DNA of 22,758 nucleotides from an uncultured Pseudomonadota bacterium. Its GTDB lineage: Bacteria; Pseudomonadota; Gammaproteobacteria; Burkholderiales; SG8-39. Below are positions 7,982 through 14,158 of the stretch, in pieces. The stretch spans positions 1-22,758 of the forward strand of contig CAIVVS010000071.1 in the NCBI GenBank assembly GCA_903909415.1, read 5' to 3'. The translations under genes were made by a program, and so were the position numbers. How positions within the stretch are numbered: position 1 is the stretch's first letter; the number at the start of each line of letters is the position of its first letter. The notes beneath the pieces are model-generated. The model was not told where the DNA came from, searched no databases, and was given only the letters and a program-made list of their open reading frames with translations.

Positions 7982-8186
7982 GCGGCGAGCCCGCACCGTC
8001 CGCAAGTCATTGTCAAACAAGGTGAAAGTCTGGCTGACCTGCCGCCTCTGTGCACTTGTTCCTCAATCCGGGCGGTGTCCGCCATTAAAATTCGCCATCG
8101 ATCCCGGTCCTATCTGTTTTTTTGATGGCAGGTCATCTTGGGGACTCCGGAAAAAGTAGTATTAGCTACCCCCACGCTTATCGGGG
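7982..8186 (+). promoter_or_regulatory. Upstream region of the HD-domain gene, lower in GC than its surroundings
   Basis: About 205 bp without a gene. TAAAAT at 8086-8091 is one base from the -10 consensus and would give a leader of about 90 nt. The leader contains a run of seven T (8118-8124) and, next to the start, CCCC and GGGG (8170-8173 with 8183-8186) that could pair and hide the purine-rich sequence before the start. No recognised riboswitch could be assigned by eye. Confidence 0.3.
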
Positions 8187-9119
8187 ATGAAGGCAGCCAT
8201 GTACCAGAATGATTTCGACGTGTCGCAGATGATCAAGACCACCGACCCCAAGTCGGTGAACAAGGAAATCGACCGGATTTTCCTCGACTTGTACCCCAGC
8301 GCCTCGCCGAATCCGCTGGACCAGGCCTTCACCGACGTCGCGCGCCTGTACCGCGGCGAGTTTCCCGGACACTTCGCCTGCGACACCGCCTACCACGACA
8401 TCCAGCACGTGCTGGACGTGACACTCGCCATGGCCCGCCTGATCGACGGCTACGAGCGCAGCCGCGTGAATGCCCCGTCAATGGGCGCGGACATGTTCCA
8501 GCTCGGCGTGATCACCGCCCTGTTCCATGACTGCGGCTACATACGCAGGATCGAGGACCGCGCGCAGAACGGCGCCGAATACACCACGACCCACGTGTCG
8601 CGCGGCGCCGACTTCCTCAAGGAGTACCTGCCGGGCATCGGCATGCCCACCAACGCCGACGTCGCCGCCACGATCATCCACTTCACCGGCTACGAAGTGC
8701 CCACCGCCAAGATCGCGGTCACCGACCCGATGCACCGCCTGCTGGGCTACCTGCTCGGCTCGGCGGACATCATCGCGCAGATGGCCGACCGCTGTTACCT
8801 CGAGAAGTGCCGCGACCGCCTGTACCCGGAGTTCGTCGTCGGGGGCATCGCGCGCCGCACCCAGCCCGATGGCAAGGAAACGGTGGTATTCGAGTCGCCC
8901 GATGACCTGATCCTGAAGACGCCCGGCTTCTACGTCGGCGCGAACAAGCGCCTGAACAGCGACCTTGCGGGCACCTTTGCCTACGCCGAGCGCCACTTCG
9001 GCGGGCAGAACCTGTACCTCGAGGGCGCACAGCGCAACATCGGCTTCGCCGAGTCGATGAAGAAGGACGGCGACACCTCGTCCCTGCGCCGCCAGCCGCC
9101 GATGACCCTGCCGGACTGA
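8187..9119 (+). CDS. HD-domain metal-dependent phosphohydrolase
   Basis: This 310-residue cytoplasmic protein has the ordered metal ligands of an HD/PDEase-type phosphohydrolase: His70 and His74 in AYHDIQH, the HD pair His114-Asp115 in ALFHDCGY, His165 in IIHFTGYE and Asp194 in GSADIIAQM. The spacing resembles cyclic-nucleotide phosphodiesterase-like HD proteins. The natural substrate is not evident, and no sensor domain is attached. Two starts are possible: ATG 8187, or ATG 8199 four codons in, which has GAAGG five nt upstream and is the better ribosome site. The gene stands alone. A hairpin terminator ends the GNAT operon before it, and a bidirectional terminator follows 21 nt after its stop. 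Confidence 0.85.
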   Translation: MKAAMYQNDFDVSQMIKTTDPKSVNKEIDRIFLDLYPSASPNPLDQAFTDVARLYRGEFPGHFACDTAYHDIQHVLDVTLAMARLIDGYERSRVNAPSMGADMFQLGVITALFHDCGYIRRIEDRAQNGAEYTTTHVSRGADFLKEYLPGIGMPTNADVAATIIHFTGYEVPTAKIAVTDPMHRLLGYLLGSADIIAQMADRCYLEKCRDRLYPEFVVGGIARRTQPDGKETVVFESPDDLILKTPGFYVGANKRLNSDLAGTFAYAERHFGGQNLYLEGAQRNIGFAESMKKDGDTSSLRRQPPMTLPD

Positions 9120-9140
9120 ACCGCGCCCGGCGCGGAAACG

Positions 9141-9169
9141 AAAAAAGCCGGCTTGCAGCCGGCTTTTTT
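9141..9169. terminator. Bidirectional intrinsic terminator
   Basis: AAAAAAGCCGGCT (9141-9153), a TGC loop and AGCCGGCTTTTTT (9157-9169) form a perfect 13-bp inverted repeat. Read from either strand it is a GC-rich stem ending in six U. It lies 21 nt after the HD-domain gene and 13 nt after the stop of the convergent lyase gene, so it serves both. Confidence 0.93.
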
Positions 9170-9182
9170 CATCGGGTCCGCG

Positions 9183-10046
9183 TCAGTCCTCGGCGTACTT
9201 CTTGTCGAACGCCCAGACGTCCTCGAAGCCCATCAGCTTGGAGAACTCCATGAAGTCGTACAGCGGCAGGCCGGCATTTGCCGTCGAACCCTGCTCCTTC
9301 AGCGTCTGGTAGACCTTGGCCATGGCCGCGCCCGCGGCGAGGAAGGCGGTGCCCGGGAAGATCGCCATGGTGTAGCCGATTTCCTTGAGGCGCTTGGCCG
9401 GCAGCACCGGGGTACGCCCGCCCTCGACCATATTGGCCAGCAGGGGCTTGTCGAATGCCTTGCAGATGGCCTCCATCTCGGCCTCGGTCTCGGGCGATTC
9501 GACGAACAGGATGTCCGCGCCGGCCTTGCTGTACTGCTCCATGCGCCGCAGCGCCTCGTCCAGGCCGAGCGAGGTGCGCGCATCGGTGCGCGCGATGATC
9601 AGGAAGTCCTTCGACTGGCGCGCGTCCGACGCCACCTGGATCTTGCGCACCATGTCGGCCGCGGGGATCACGCGCCGTCCCGGCGTGTGGCCGCATTTCT
9701 TGGGAAACTCCTGGTCCTCGATCTGTATGCCCGAGGCGCCGGCCTTCTCGTAGCCGCGCACCGTGTGGCGCATGTTCAGCAGGCCGCCATAGCCGGTGTC
9801 ACCGTCGGCGATCAGCGGCGTCTTCGCGTTGGCGCAGATGTTCTCGACAAAGCCGACCATGTCCGAGAAGGTCGCCAGGCCCGCGTCCGGCAGTCCCAGT
9901 CCCGAGGCCACCGTGCCGTAGCCGGTCATGTACAGGCAGTCGAAGCCCATGCGGTCGGCGATGCGGGTGGAGATCATCTCGAACACGCCGGGTGCGACGA
10001 TGAAGTCCTTGCGCCGGATCTTGGCGGCGAATTCACTGGATGCCAT
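9183..10046 (-). CDS. Isocitrate lyase / PEP mutase superfamily C-C lyase (methylisocitrate-lyase-like)
   Basis: This 287-residue protein is a TIM-barrel member of the isocitrate lyase/PEP mutase superfamily. Metal-site residues are in IADGDTGYGG (79-88), and the catalytic signature is KKCGH at 116-120 with Cys118, as in lyases that cleave 2-methylisocitrate, dimethylmalate or related 2-hydroxy acids. PEP mutases lack this Cys context, so a lyase is more likely. Whether it is PrpB is open: no prpC or acnD is nearby, and the sequence fits the broad group often named carboxyvinyl-carboxyphosphonate phosphorylmutase or dimethylmalate lyase. The ATG start MASSEFAAKI is supported by GAGGAA about 7 nt upstream. 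The frame continues antisense-like into the nlpD region, which I do not accept. It is the last gene of the minus-strand run, 47 bp after nlpD, and the bidirectional terminator follows it. Confidence 0.88.
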   Translation of the reverse strand: MASSEFAAKIRRKDFIVAPGVFEMISTRIADRMGFDCLYMTGYGTVASGLGLPDAGLATFSDMVGFVENICANAKTPLIADGDTGYGGLLNMRHTVRGYEKAGASGIQIEDQEFPKKCGHTPGRRVIPAADMVRKIQVASDARQSKDFLIIARTDARTSLGLDEALRRMEQYSKAGADILFVESPETEAEMEAICKAFDKPLLANMVEGGRTPVLPAKRLKEIGYTMAIFPGTAFLAAGAAMAKVYQTLKEQGSTANAGLPLYDFMEFSKLMGFEDVWAFDKKYAED

Positions 10047-10093
10047 GGTGGTTCCTCGATTGGTGTGGGGTGCTGCGGGATGGCGCCCCGGCG

Positions 10094-11104
10094 CTAGCGC
10101 GCGGGCAGGTACCTGGCGGGATCCACCGGCTTGCCGAAGCGTCGGATCTCGAAATGCAGGCGCGGCGACTCGGCATCGGTGCTGCCGACCTCGGCGATCT
10201 TCTGGCCCCTGGCGACGTTCTGGCCTTCCTTCACCAGGATGGCGCTGTTGTGCGCGTAGGCCGACAGGAAGGTCTTGTTGTGCTTGATGATCACCAGCCG
10301 CCCGTAACCGCGCAGGCCGGTGCCGCTGTAGACCACCCGCCCCGGCGCGGTCGCGAACACCGGCTCGCCGGCCTTGCCGGCGATGTCCAGGCCTTTGTTG
10401 GCCGGCTCGGAGAATCCCGCGATCACGCGTCCGGCGAGCGGCCAGGCCCACTCGACCTTGTCCTCGTCATCGGCGTCGCCGCCGGTTGGCGCCGGTGCCT
10501 GCGCCGCTGGCGGGGGGGCGGGCGTGGCGGCAGGCTTCGCCGCGGGTGCCGGGGATGGGGCGGGCGCAGGTGTCGGGGCGGGTGCGGTGGCCGGCCTGGC
10601 CGCGGGCTCGGCCCTGGCCAGCAGCGCGGCGTTCTCCTCGGTGTAGGGCAGTTTCTGCGCACGCGGCTCGGTCTTGACCACGTCCGGGCCGGTTCGCGCA
10701 GCGGCAGGCGCCGCCGCAACCGCGGGCGCGGCCTGTGCCGGCACCGCGCCGAAGTCGGGCGCGCGCAGGCGAAGCACCTGGTCGATGCGGATCAGGTTGG
10801 GATTGGCCAGGCCGTTCCAATCGGCCAGTTCCCTGTATTCCAGTCCGTGGTCCAGCGCGATGCCGTAGAGCGTGTCGCCGCGCTTGACCGTGTAGGTCAG
10901 CGGGCGCGGATCGGTCGGGGCAGGACGCGCCGCCGCCACGACGGGACGCGCGGGCGTGGCGGCCGGGACCGGCGCGGACGGCGCGGTCGACCCCTGGCGG
11001 TCGATCACCGGGGCGCGCGGCGTGCCCGCGCAGCCGGCCAGCGCCGCGACAAGCACCACCACCGGCGCCAGGCCGAGTCGTCCCCGCGGGTGTCGCAGGC
11101 TCAT
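10094..11104 (-). CDS. nlpD: NlpD-like lipoprotein with LysM and degenerate LytM (M23) domains
   Basis: This 336-residue lipoprotein has a signal peptide ending in the lipobox LAGC (Cys25). A LysM peptidoglycan-binding domain (70-113) contains YTVKRGDTLYGIA. A long Ala/Pro-rich linker (about 117-210) precedes a C-terminal LytM domain (217-333). Two active-site positions are lost: the first zinc His is Asn236 in ANKGLDIAG, and the first His of the HxH pair is Arg315 in SPRLHFEIR. Asp240, His285 and His317 remain. This is the state of NlpD, which activates cell-division amidases (AmiC type) rather than cutting the wall itself. It follows surE and pcm as in the classic operon. The ATG has GAGG 6 nt upstream, and both lie in the last unit of a 23-bp tandem repeat. 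Confidence 0.93.
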   Translation of the reverse strand: MSLRHPRGRLGLAPVVVLVAALAGCAGTPRAPVIDRQGSTAPSAPVPAATPARPVVAAARPAPTDPRPLTYTVKRGDTLYGIALDHGLEYRELADWNGLANPNLIRIDQVLRLRAPDFGAVPAQAAPAVAAAPAAARTGPDVVKTEPRAQKLPYTEENAALLARAEPAARPATAPAPTPAPAPSPAPAAKPAATPAPPPAAQAPAPTGGDADDEDKVEWAWPLAGRVIAGFSEPANKGLDIAGKAGEPVFATAPGRVVYSGTGLRGYGRLVIIKHNKTFLSAYAHNSAILVKEGQNVARGQKIAEVGSTDAESPRLHFEIRRFGKPVDPARYLPAR

Positions 11105-11168
11105 TGCTTGCCTCGCCGCAGGCTCAATGCTTGCCTCGCCGCAGGCTCATTGCTTGCCCTGGCGCAGG
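11100..11168. repeat. 23-bp tandem repeat, three units, across the pcm stop / nlpD start
   Basis: Units are 11100-11122, 11123-11145 and 11146-11168. The first two differ at one base; the third has a few changes in its right half. On the minus strand, the pcm stop lies in the first unit met as an ATGA, a copy with ATTGA follows, and the real nlpD ATG lies in the last unit. Expansion of an original 4-nt ATGA overlap explains the layout. Confidence 0.9.
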
Positions 11169-11815
11169 GGCACGAAGCGCACCGCGTCCAGCCAGCGCTG
11201 CACCGGACCCGTGGGCGTGAGCTCGACCAGGCACAGCACCTGGTCGTCGGTGCCGACCGGCGCAATCAGTCGCCCGCCGGGCTCGAGTTGCGCGATCAGC
11301 GCGTCTGGTATGCGCGGCGCGGCGGCGGCGACGATGATGGCGTCGAAGGGCGCGGCCGCGGGGATGCCCTGGTAGCCGTCGCCGTAGGCCAGGCGCAGGT
11401 TGGCGATGCGCAGCGGGCGCAGGTTGCTGCGGGCGCGCTCGTGCAGGCCCTGGATGCGCTCGATCGAATACACTTCGCGCGCCAGGCTGGCGAGCACCGC
11501 GGCCTGGTAGCCGCAGCCGGTGCCGACTTCCAGCACCTTGCCGAACGGACGCTGCGCGCCGGTGCGCAGCGCTTCGATCATGCGCGCCACGACGAAGGGC
11601 TGCGAGATGGTCTGCTCGAAGCCGATCGGCAGCGCGGTGTCCTCGTAGGCGCGCGTGGCCAGCGCCTCGTCCACGAACATGTGGCGCGGGACGCTCGCCA
11701 TCGCGGCCAGCACGTCCTCGTCTGCGATGGCCTGCTCGCGCAGCTTGGCGACCATGCGGTCGCGCGTGCGCTGCGAGGTGAAGCCGACGCCGCGGGCGAC
11801 CGAACTGGCCATCAC
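11147..11815 (-). CDS. pcm: Protein-L-isoaspartate O-methyltransferase
   Basis: This 222-residue PCMT uses S-adenosylmethionine to methylate L-isoaspartyl residues in aged proteins, starting their repair to aspartate. [16 protein letters not shown] (64-79) is the family's substrate-side signature, and [15 protein letters not shown] (95-109) is SAM motif [23 protein letters not shown] corresponds to motif II. The length is usual. The gene starts either at GTG 11815, overlapping the surE stop as GTGA, or at the adjacent ATG 11812, sharing one base with it as TGATG. The ATG is the more likely start. Context is the conserved surE-pcm-nlpD order, and coupling to surE is very tight. Its stop lies in the first unit met of the 23-bp tandem repeat. 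Confidence 0.95.
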   Translation of the reverse strand: MMASSVARGVGFTSQRTRDRMVAKLREQAIADEDVLAAMASVPRHMFVDEALATRAYEDTALPIGFEQTISQPFVVARMIEALRTGAQRPFGKVLEVGTGCGYQAAVLASLAREVYSIERIQGLHERARSNLRPLRIANLRLAYGDGYQGIPAAAPFDAIIVAAAAPRIPDALIAQLEPGGRLIAPVGTDDQVLCLVELTPTGPVQRWLDAVRFVPLRQGKQ

Positions 11816-12552
11816 GGCTTGCCGAGCCAGGTCCGGACCTGGGCCATCTGCGGCACGTGGGTGAGGTCCATCTGCAGCGGCGTGATGGACACGCGCCGGG
11901 ACGCGACCGCGTGGAAATCGGTGCCGGGACCGGCGTCCGCGGCCGCGCCGGCCGCGCCCACCCAGTACACCGTGTCGCCGCGCGGATTGACGGTCTTGAT
12001 CACCGGCTCGGCCTTGTGGCGCTTGCCCAGGCGAGTCACCTCGGTGCCGTCGAGTTGCTCCCAGGGCACGTCGGGCACGTTGACGTTGAGCAGCATGGCC
12101 TCGCGCGAGCGCGCGAAGCGCTCGACCAGTTCGCGGGCGACGCGGCCCGCGGTGTCGAAATGGGCGCCGGCCCTGCTGTTGAGCGAGATCGCGATGGACG
12201 GGATCCCCAGCAGGTAGCCCTCGGTGGCCGCGGCCACGGTGCCGGAGTAGATGGTGTCGTCGCCCATGTTGGCCCCGAGGTTGATCCCCGAGACCACGAT
12301 GTCCGGCAGGTGCTCCAGCAGCCCGGTTACCGCGAGGTGGACGCAGTCGGTGGGCGTGCCGTTGATGAAGCGGAACCCGTTGGCCGCCCGCCGCACCGTC
12401 AGCGGACGGTCCAGGGTCAGGGAGTTGGAGGCGCCGCTGCGGTCGCGCTCGGGCGCCACCACGGTGACTTCGCCCAGGTCGCGCAGCGCCTGCTCGAGCT
12501 GGGCCAGGCCGGGGGCGAAGTAACCGTCGTCGTTGCTGAGGAGGATGCGCAT
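11812..12552 (-). CDS. surE: 5'/3'-nucleotidase SurE
   Basis: This 246-residue SurE family protein is a metal-dependent phosphatase that removes phosphate from 5' and 3' nucleotides; the E. coli enzyme also acts on short polyphosphate. The metal site is clear: Asp8-Asp9 in [12 protein letters not shown], Ser39 in RDRSGASNS and Asn91 in [34 protein letters not shown] is typical of the family. The protein is cytoplasmic, of normal length, with a [10 protein letters not shown] start that fits the fold exactly. No Shine-Dalgarno sequence precedes the ATG; instead a perfect TATAAT lies 9 nt upstream, so the transcript may have almost no leader. The stop overlaps the pcm start. With ppk2 and CYTH-CHAD just upstream, a role in polyphosphate or nucleotide turnover is plausible. 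Confidence 0.96.
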   Translation of the reverse strand: MRILLSNDDGYFAPGLAQLEQALRDLGEVTVVAPERDRSGASNSLTLDRPLTVRRAANGFRFINGTPTDCVHLAVTGLLEHLPDIVVSGINLGANMGDDTIYSGTVAAATEGYLLGIPSIAISLNSRAGAHFDTAGRVARELVERFARSREAMLLNVNVPDVPWEQLDGTEVTRLGKRHKAEPVIKTVNPRGDTVYWVGAAGAAADAGPGTDFHAVASRRVSITPLQMDLTHVPQMAQVRTWLGKP

Positions 12553-12561
12553 GCTGCGCGC

Positions 12562-12567
12562 ATTATA
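12562..12567 (-). promoter_or_regulatory. Consensus -10 box for surE
   Basis: TATAAT on the minus strand matches the sigma-70 -10 consensus fully and ends 9 nt before the surE ATG. A clear -35 box is not visible at 16-18 nt spacing. Transcription starting about 7 nt after the box would leave a leader of one or two bases. Confidence 0.55.
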
Positions 12568-12619
12568 TGGGAGGCTCAGGTTTCATCCCGGCCCGCCTGC
12601 CCCACCCCGCGCGCGCCCG

Positions 12620-12644
12620 GCGGTGCCCCTGCGCGGGGCACCGC
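12620..12644 (-). terminator. GC-rich hairpin after ppk2
   Basis: GCGGTGCCCC (12620-12629) and GGGGCACCGC (12635-12644) form a perfect 10-bp stem with a 5-nt loop, 5 nt after the ppk2 stop in the minus direction. There is no T tract behind it, so it may be a weak or Rho-assisted terminator, or an RNA 3'-end stabiliser. It separates the relA-CYTH/CHAD-ppk2 group from surE. Confidence 0.55.
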
Positions 12645-12649
12645 GCGGC

Positions 12650-14152
12650 TCAGAGCACCGTTTCCAGCCGCTTGATCACCGTCTTCAGGATCTTGATGCG
12701 CGCGAACAGCTTGTCCTCTGCCTCGACCAGGGTCCAGGGCGCGTGCTCGCTGGAGGTGCGGTCCACCATGTCGCACACCGCCGTCTCGTACTCGTCCCAG
12801 CGCTTGCGGTTGCGCCAGTCCTCCTCGGTGATCTTGAAGCGCTTGAAGGAGGTCTTCTCGCGCTCCTTGAAACGCCGGTACTGCTCCTCCTTGGACAGGT
12901 GCAGCCAGAACTTCATCACCACCGAGCCGTTCACCACCAGCTGTTCCTCGAAGTCGTTGATCTCGCCGTAGGCGCGCATCCAGTCCGGCACCGACGCGAA
13001 GCCCTCGACCCGCTCGACCAGCACGCGACCGTACCAGGAACGGTCGAATATGGTGACCCGGCCCTTGCGCGGCACGTGGCGCCAGAAGCGCCACAGGTAG
13101 GGCTGGGCGCGCTCCTCCTCGGTGGGCGCGGCGACCGGCACCACGCCGTAGTGGCGCGCGTCCAGCGCCGCGGTGAGGCGCCTGATGGACGAACCCTTGC
13201 CGCCGGCGTCCCAGCCCTCGAACAGCAGGATCACGGCCTTCTGCTGGAAGAACTTCTCTCGCGACAGCACGTTCAGCCGCCCCTGCAGCTTTTCCAGCTG
13301 CTTCAGGTAGGAAGCCTTGGTGAGCTTCTGGCCGAGGTCCATGTCGCGCAGCAGCGCGCGGTTGTCCAGCTGCGGCATGGGCGGTGCGGCGTCGATGCGC
13401 TTGGTCTTGCCCTTGTCCTGGCCCTTGGCCGCGAGCCGGGCCTCGTCCAGGCGCCTGGTGATCGCATCGAGCAGCATCCGCCCCACCGTCAGGCTGCGGT
13501 AGCGGTGGTCGTTGCCCGAGACCACCACCCAGGGCGCGCCGCCGGTGCTGGTCTCGCGCAGCACGCGCTCGGAGACCGATCGGAACTTGTCGTAGTGCTT
13601 GAGCCTGCGCCAGTCCTCCTTGGTCACGCGCCAGCTCGTGACCGGGTCTTTCTCCAGCGCCTTCATGCGCTTCTTCTGCTGGTCCTTGGACAGGTGGAAC
13701 CAGAACTTCAGCACCAGCACACCCTCGTCCACCAGCATCTTCTCGTGGCGGAAGATCTCGTCGACGTTGGCCTGCAGCTCGGCGTCATCGGTGTGGCCCA
13801 GCACGTGGTGCACGATCGGCCCGGTGTACCAGGAACCGAAGAAGATGCCGAGCTTTCCCTTGGGGGGCATGGCCCGCCAGAAGCGCCACATCAGCGGCCG
13901 CTCGGCCTCCTCGTCGGACGCCTCGCCGAACGCATGGGTGACGATGTGGCGCGGGTCCATCCACTCGTTCAGCAGGTTGACCGTCTCGCCCTTGCCCGCG
14001 CCGTCCACGCCGCCGATGATGATCAGCACCGGGAACTTGCGCAGGGCGCCCAGGTCGAATTGCGCGTTCAGCAGCGCCTCGCGCAGCTTGGGCTCCTCGC
14101 GCTTGTACTCCTCCTTGCTGATCTTGTGGTCCAGGTCGGCCGATTCAAACAT
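12650..14152 (-). CDS. ppk2: Two-domain polyphosphate kinase 2 (polyphosphate:AMP phosphotransferase, class II PPK2)
   Basis: This 500-residue protein is two fused PPK2 domains, the layout of class II enzymes such as the Pseudomonas and Acinetobacter polyphosphate:AMP phosphotransferases, which make ADP from AMP and polyphosphate. The N-terminal domain has Walker A GGVDGAGKGE (47-56), but its Walker B region reads IFFGSWYTG (103-111), lacking the Asp-Arg pair. The C-terminal domain is intact: GWDAGGKG (313-320) and IFDRSWYGRVLVERV (368-382) with Asp370. Catalysis is therefore expected only in the second half, as in known class II proteins. GGAGG lies 9 nt before the ATG, inside the end of the CYTH-CHAD gene, whose stop is only 6 nt upstream. 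Co-expression is thus very likely. A GC-rich hairpin follows the stop. Confidence 0.93.
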   Translation of the reverse strand: MFESADLDHKISKEEYKREEPKLREALLNAQFDLGALRKFPVLIIIGGVDGAGKGETVNLLNEWMDPRHIVTHAFGEASDEEAERPLMWRFWRAMPPKGKLGIFFGSWYTGPIVHHVLGHTDDAELQANVDEIFRHEKMLVDEGVLVLKFWFHLSKDQQKKRMKALEKDPVTSWRVTKEDWRRLKHYDKFRSVSERVLRETSTGGAPWVVVSGNDHRYRSLTVGRMLLDAITRRLDEARLAAKGQDKGKTKRIDAAPPMPQLDNRALLRDMDLGQKLTKASYLKQLEKLQGRLNVLSREKFFQQKAVILLFEGWDAGGKGSSIRRLTAALDARHYGVVPVAAPTEEERAQPYLWRFWRHVPRKGRVTIFDRSWYGRVLVERVEGFASVPDWMRAYGEINDFEEQLVVNGSVVMKFWLHLSKEEQYRRFKEREKTSFKRFKITEEDWRNRKRWDEYETAVCDMVDRTSSEHAPWTLVEAEDKLFARIKILKTVIKRLETVL

Positions 14153-14158
14153 GGTGCA

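Noticed and set aside
7982..8186. Known riboswitch (for example cyclic-di-GMP) before the HD-domain gene
   Set aside because: I could not match the conserved core or paired elements of any class by eye; reported only as a possible structured leader.
9183..10046. Phosphonate biosynthesis PEP mutase
   Set aside because: The KKCGH signature with catalytic Cys fits lyases, and no phosphonopyruvate decarboxylase or other phosphonate gene is adjacent.
10047..10451. N-terminal extension of the lyase frame into the nlpD region
   Set aside because: It lies in another frame of nlpD, lacks family similarity, and a good ribosome site precedes the ATG at 10046.
11100..11168. Possible CRISPR-like array
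   Set aside because: The repeats are directly adjacent without spacers, only three units, and contain gene start and stop signals.
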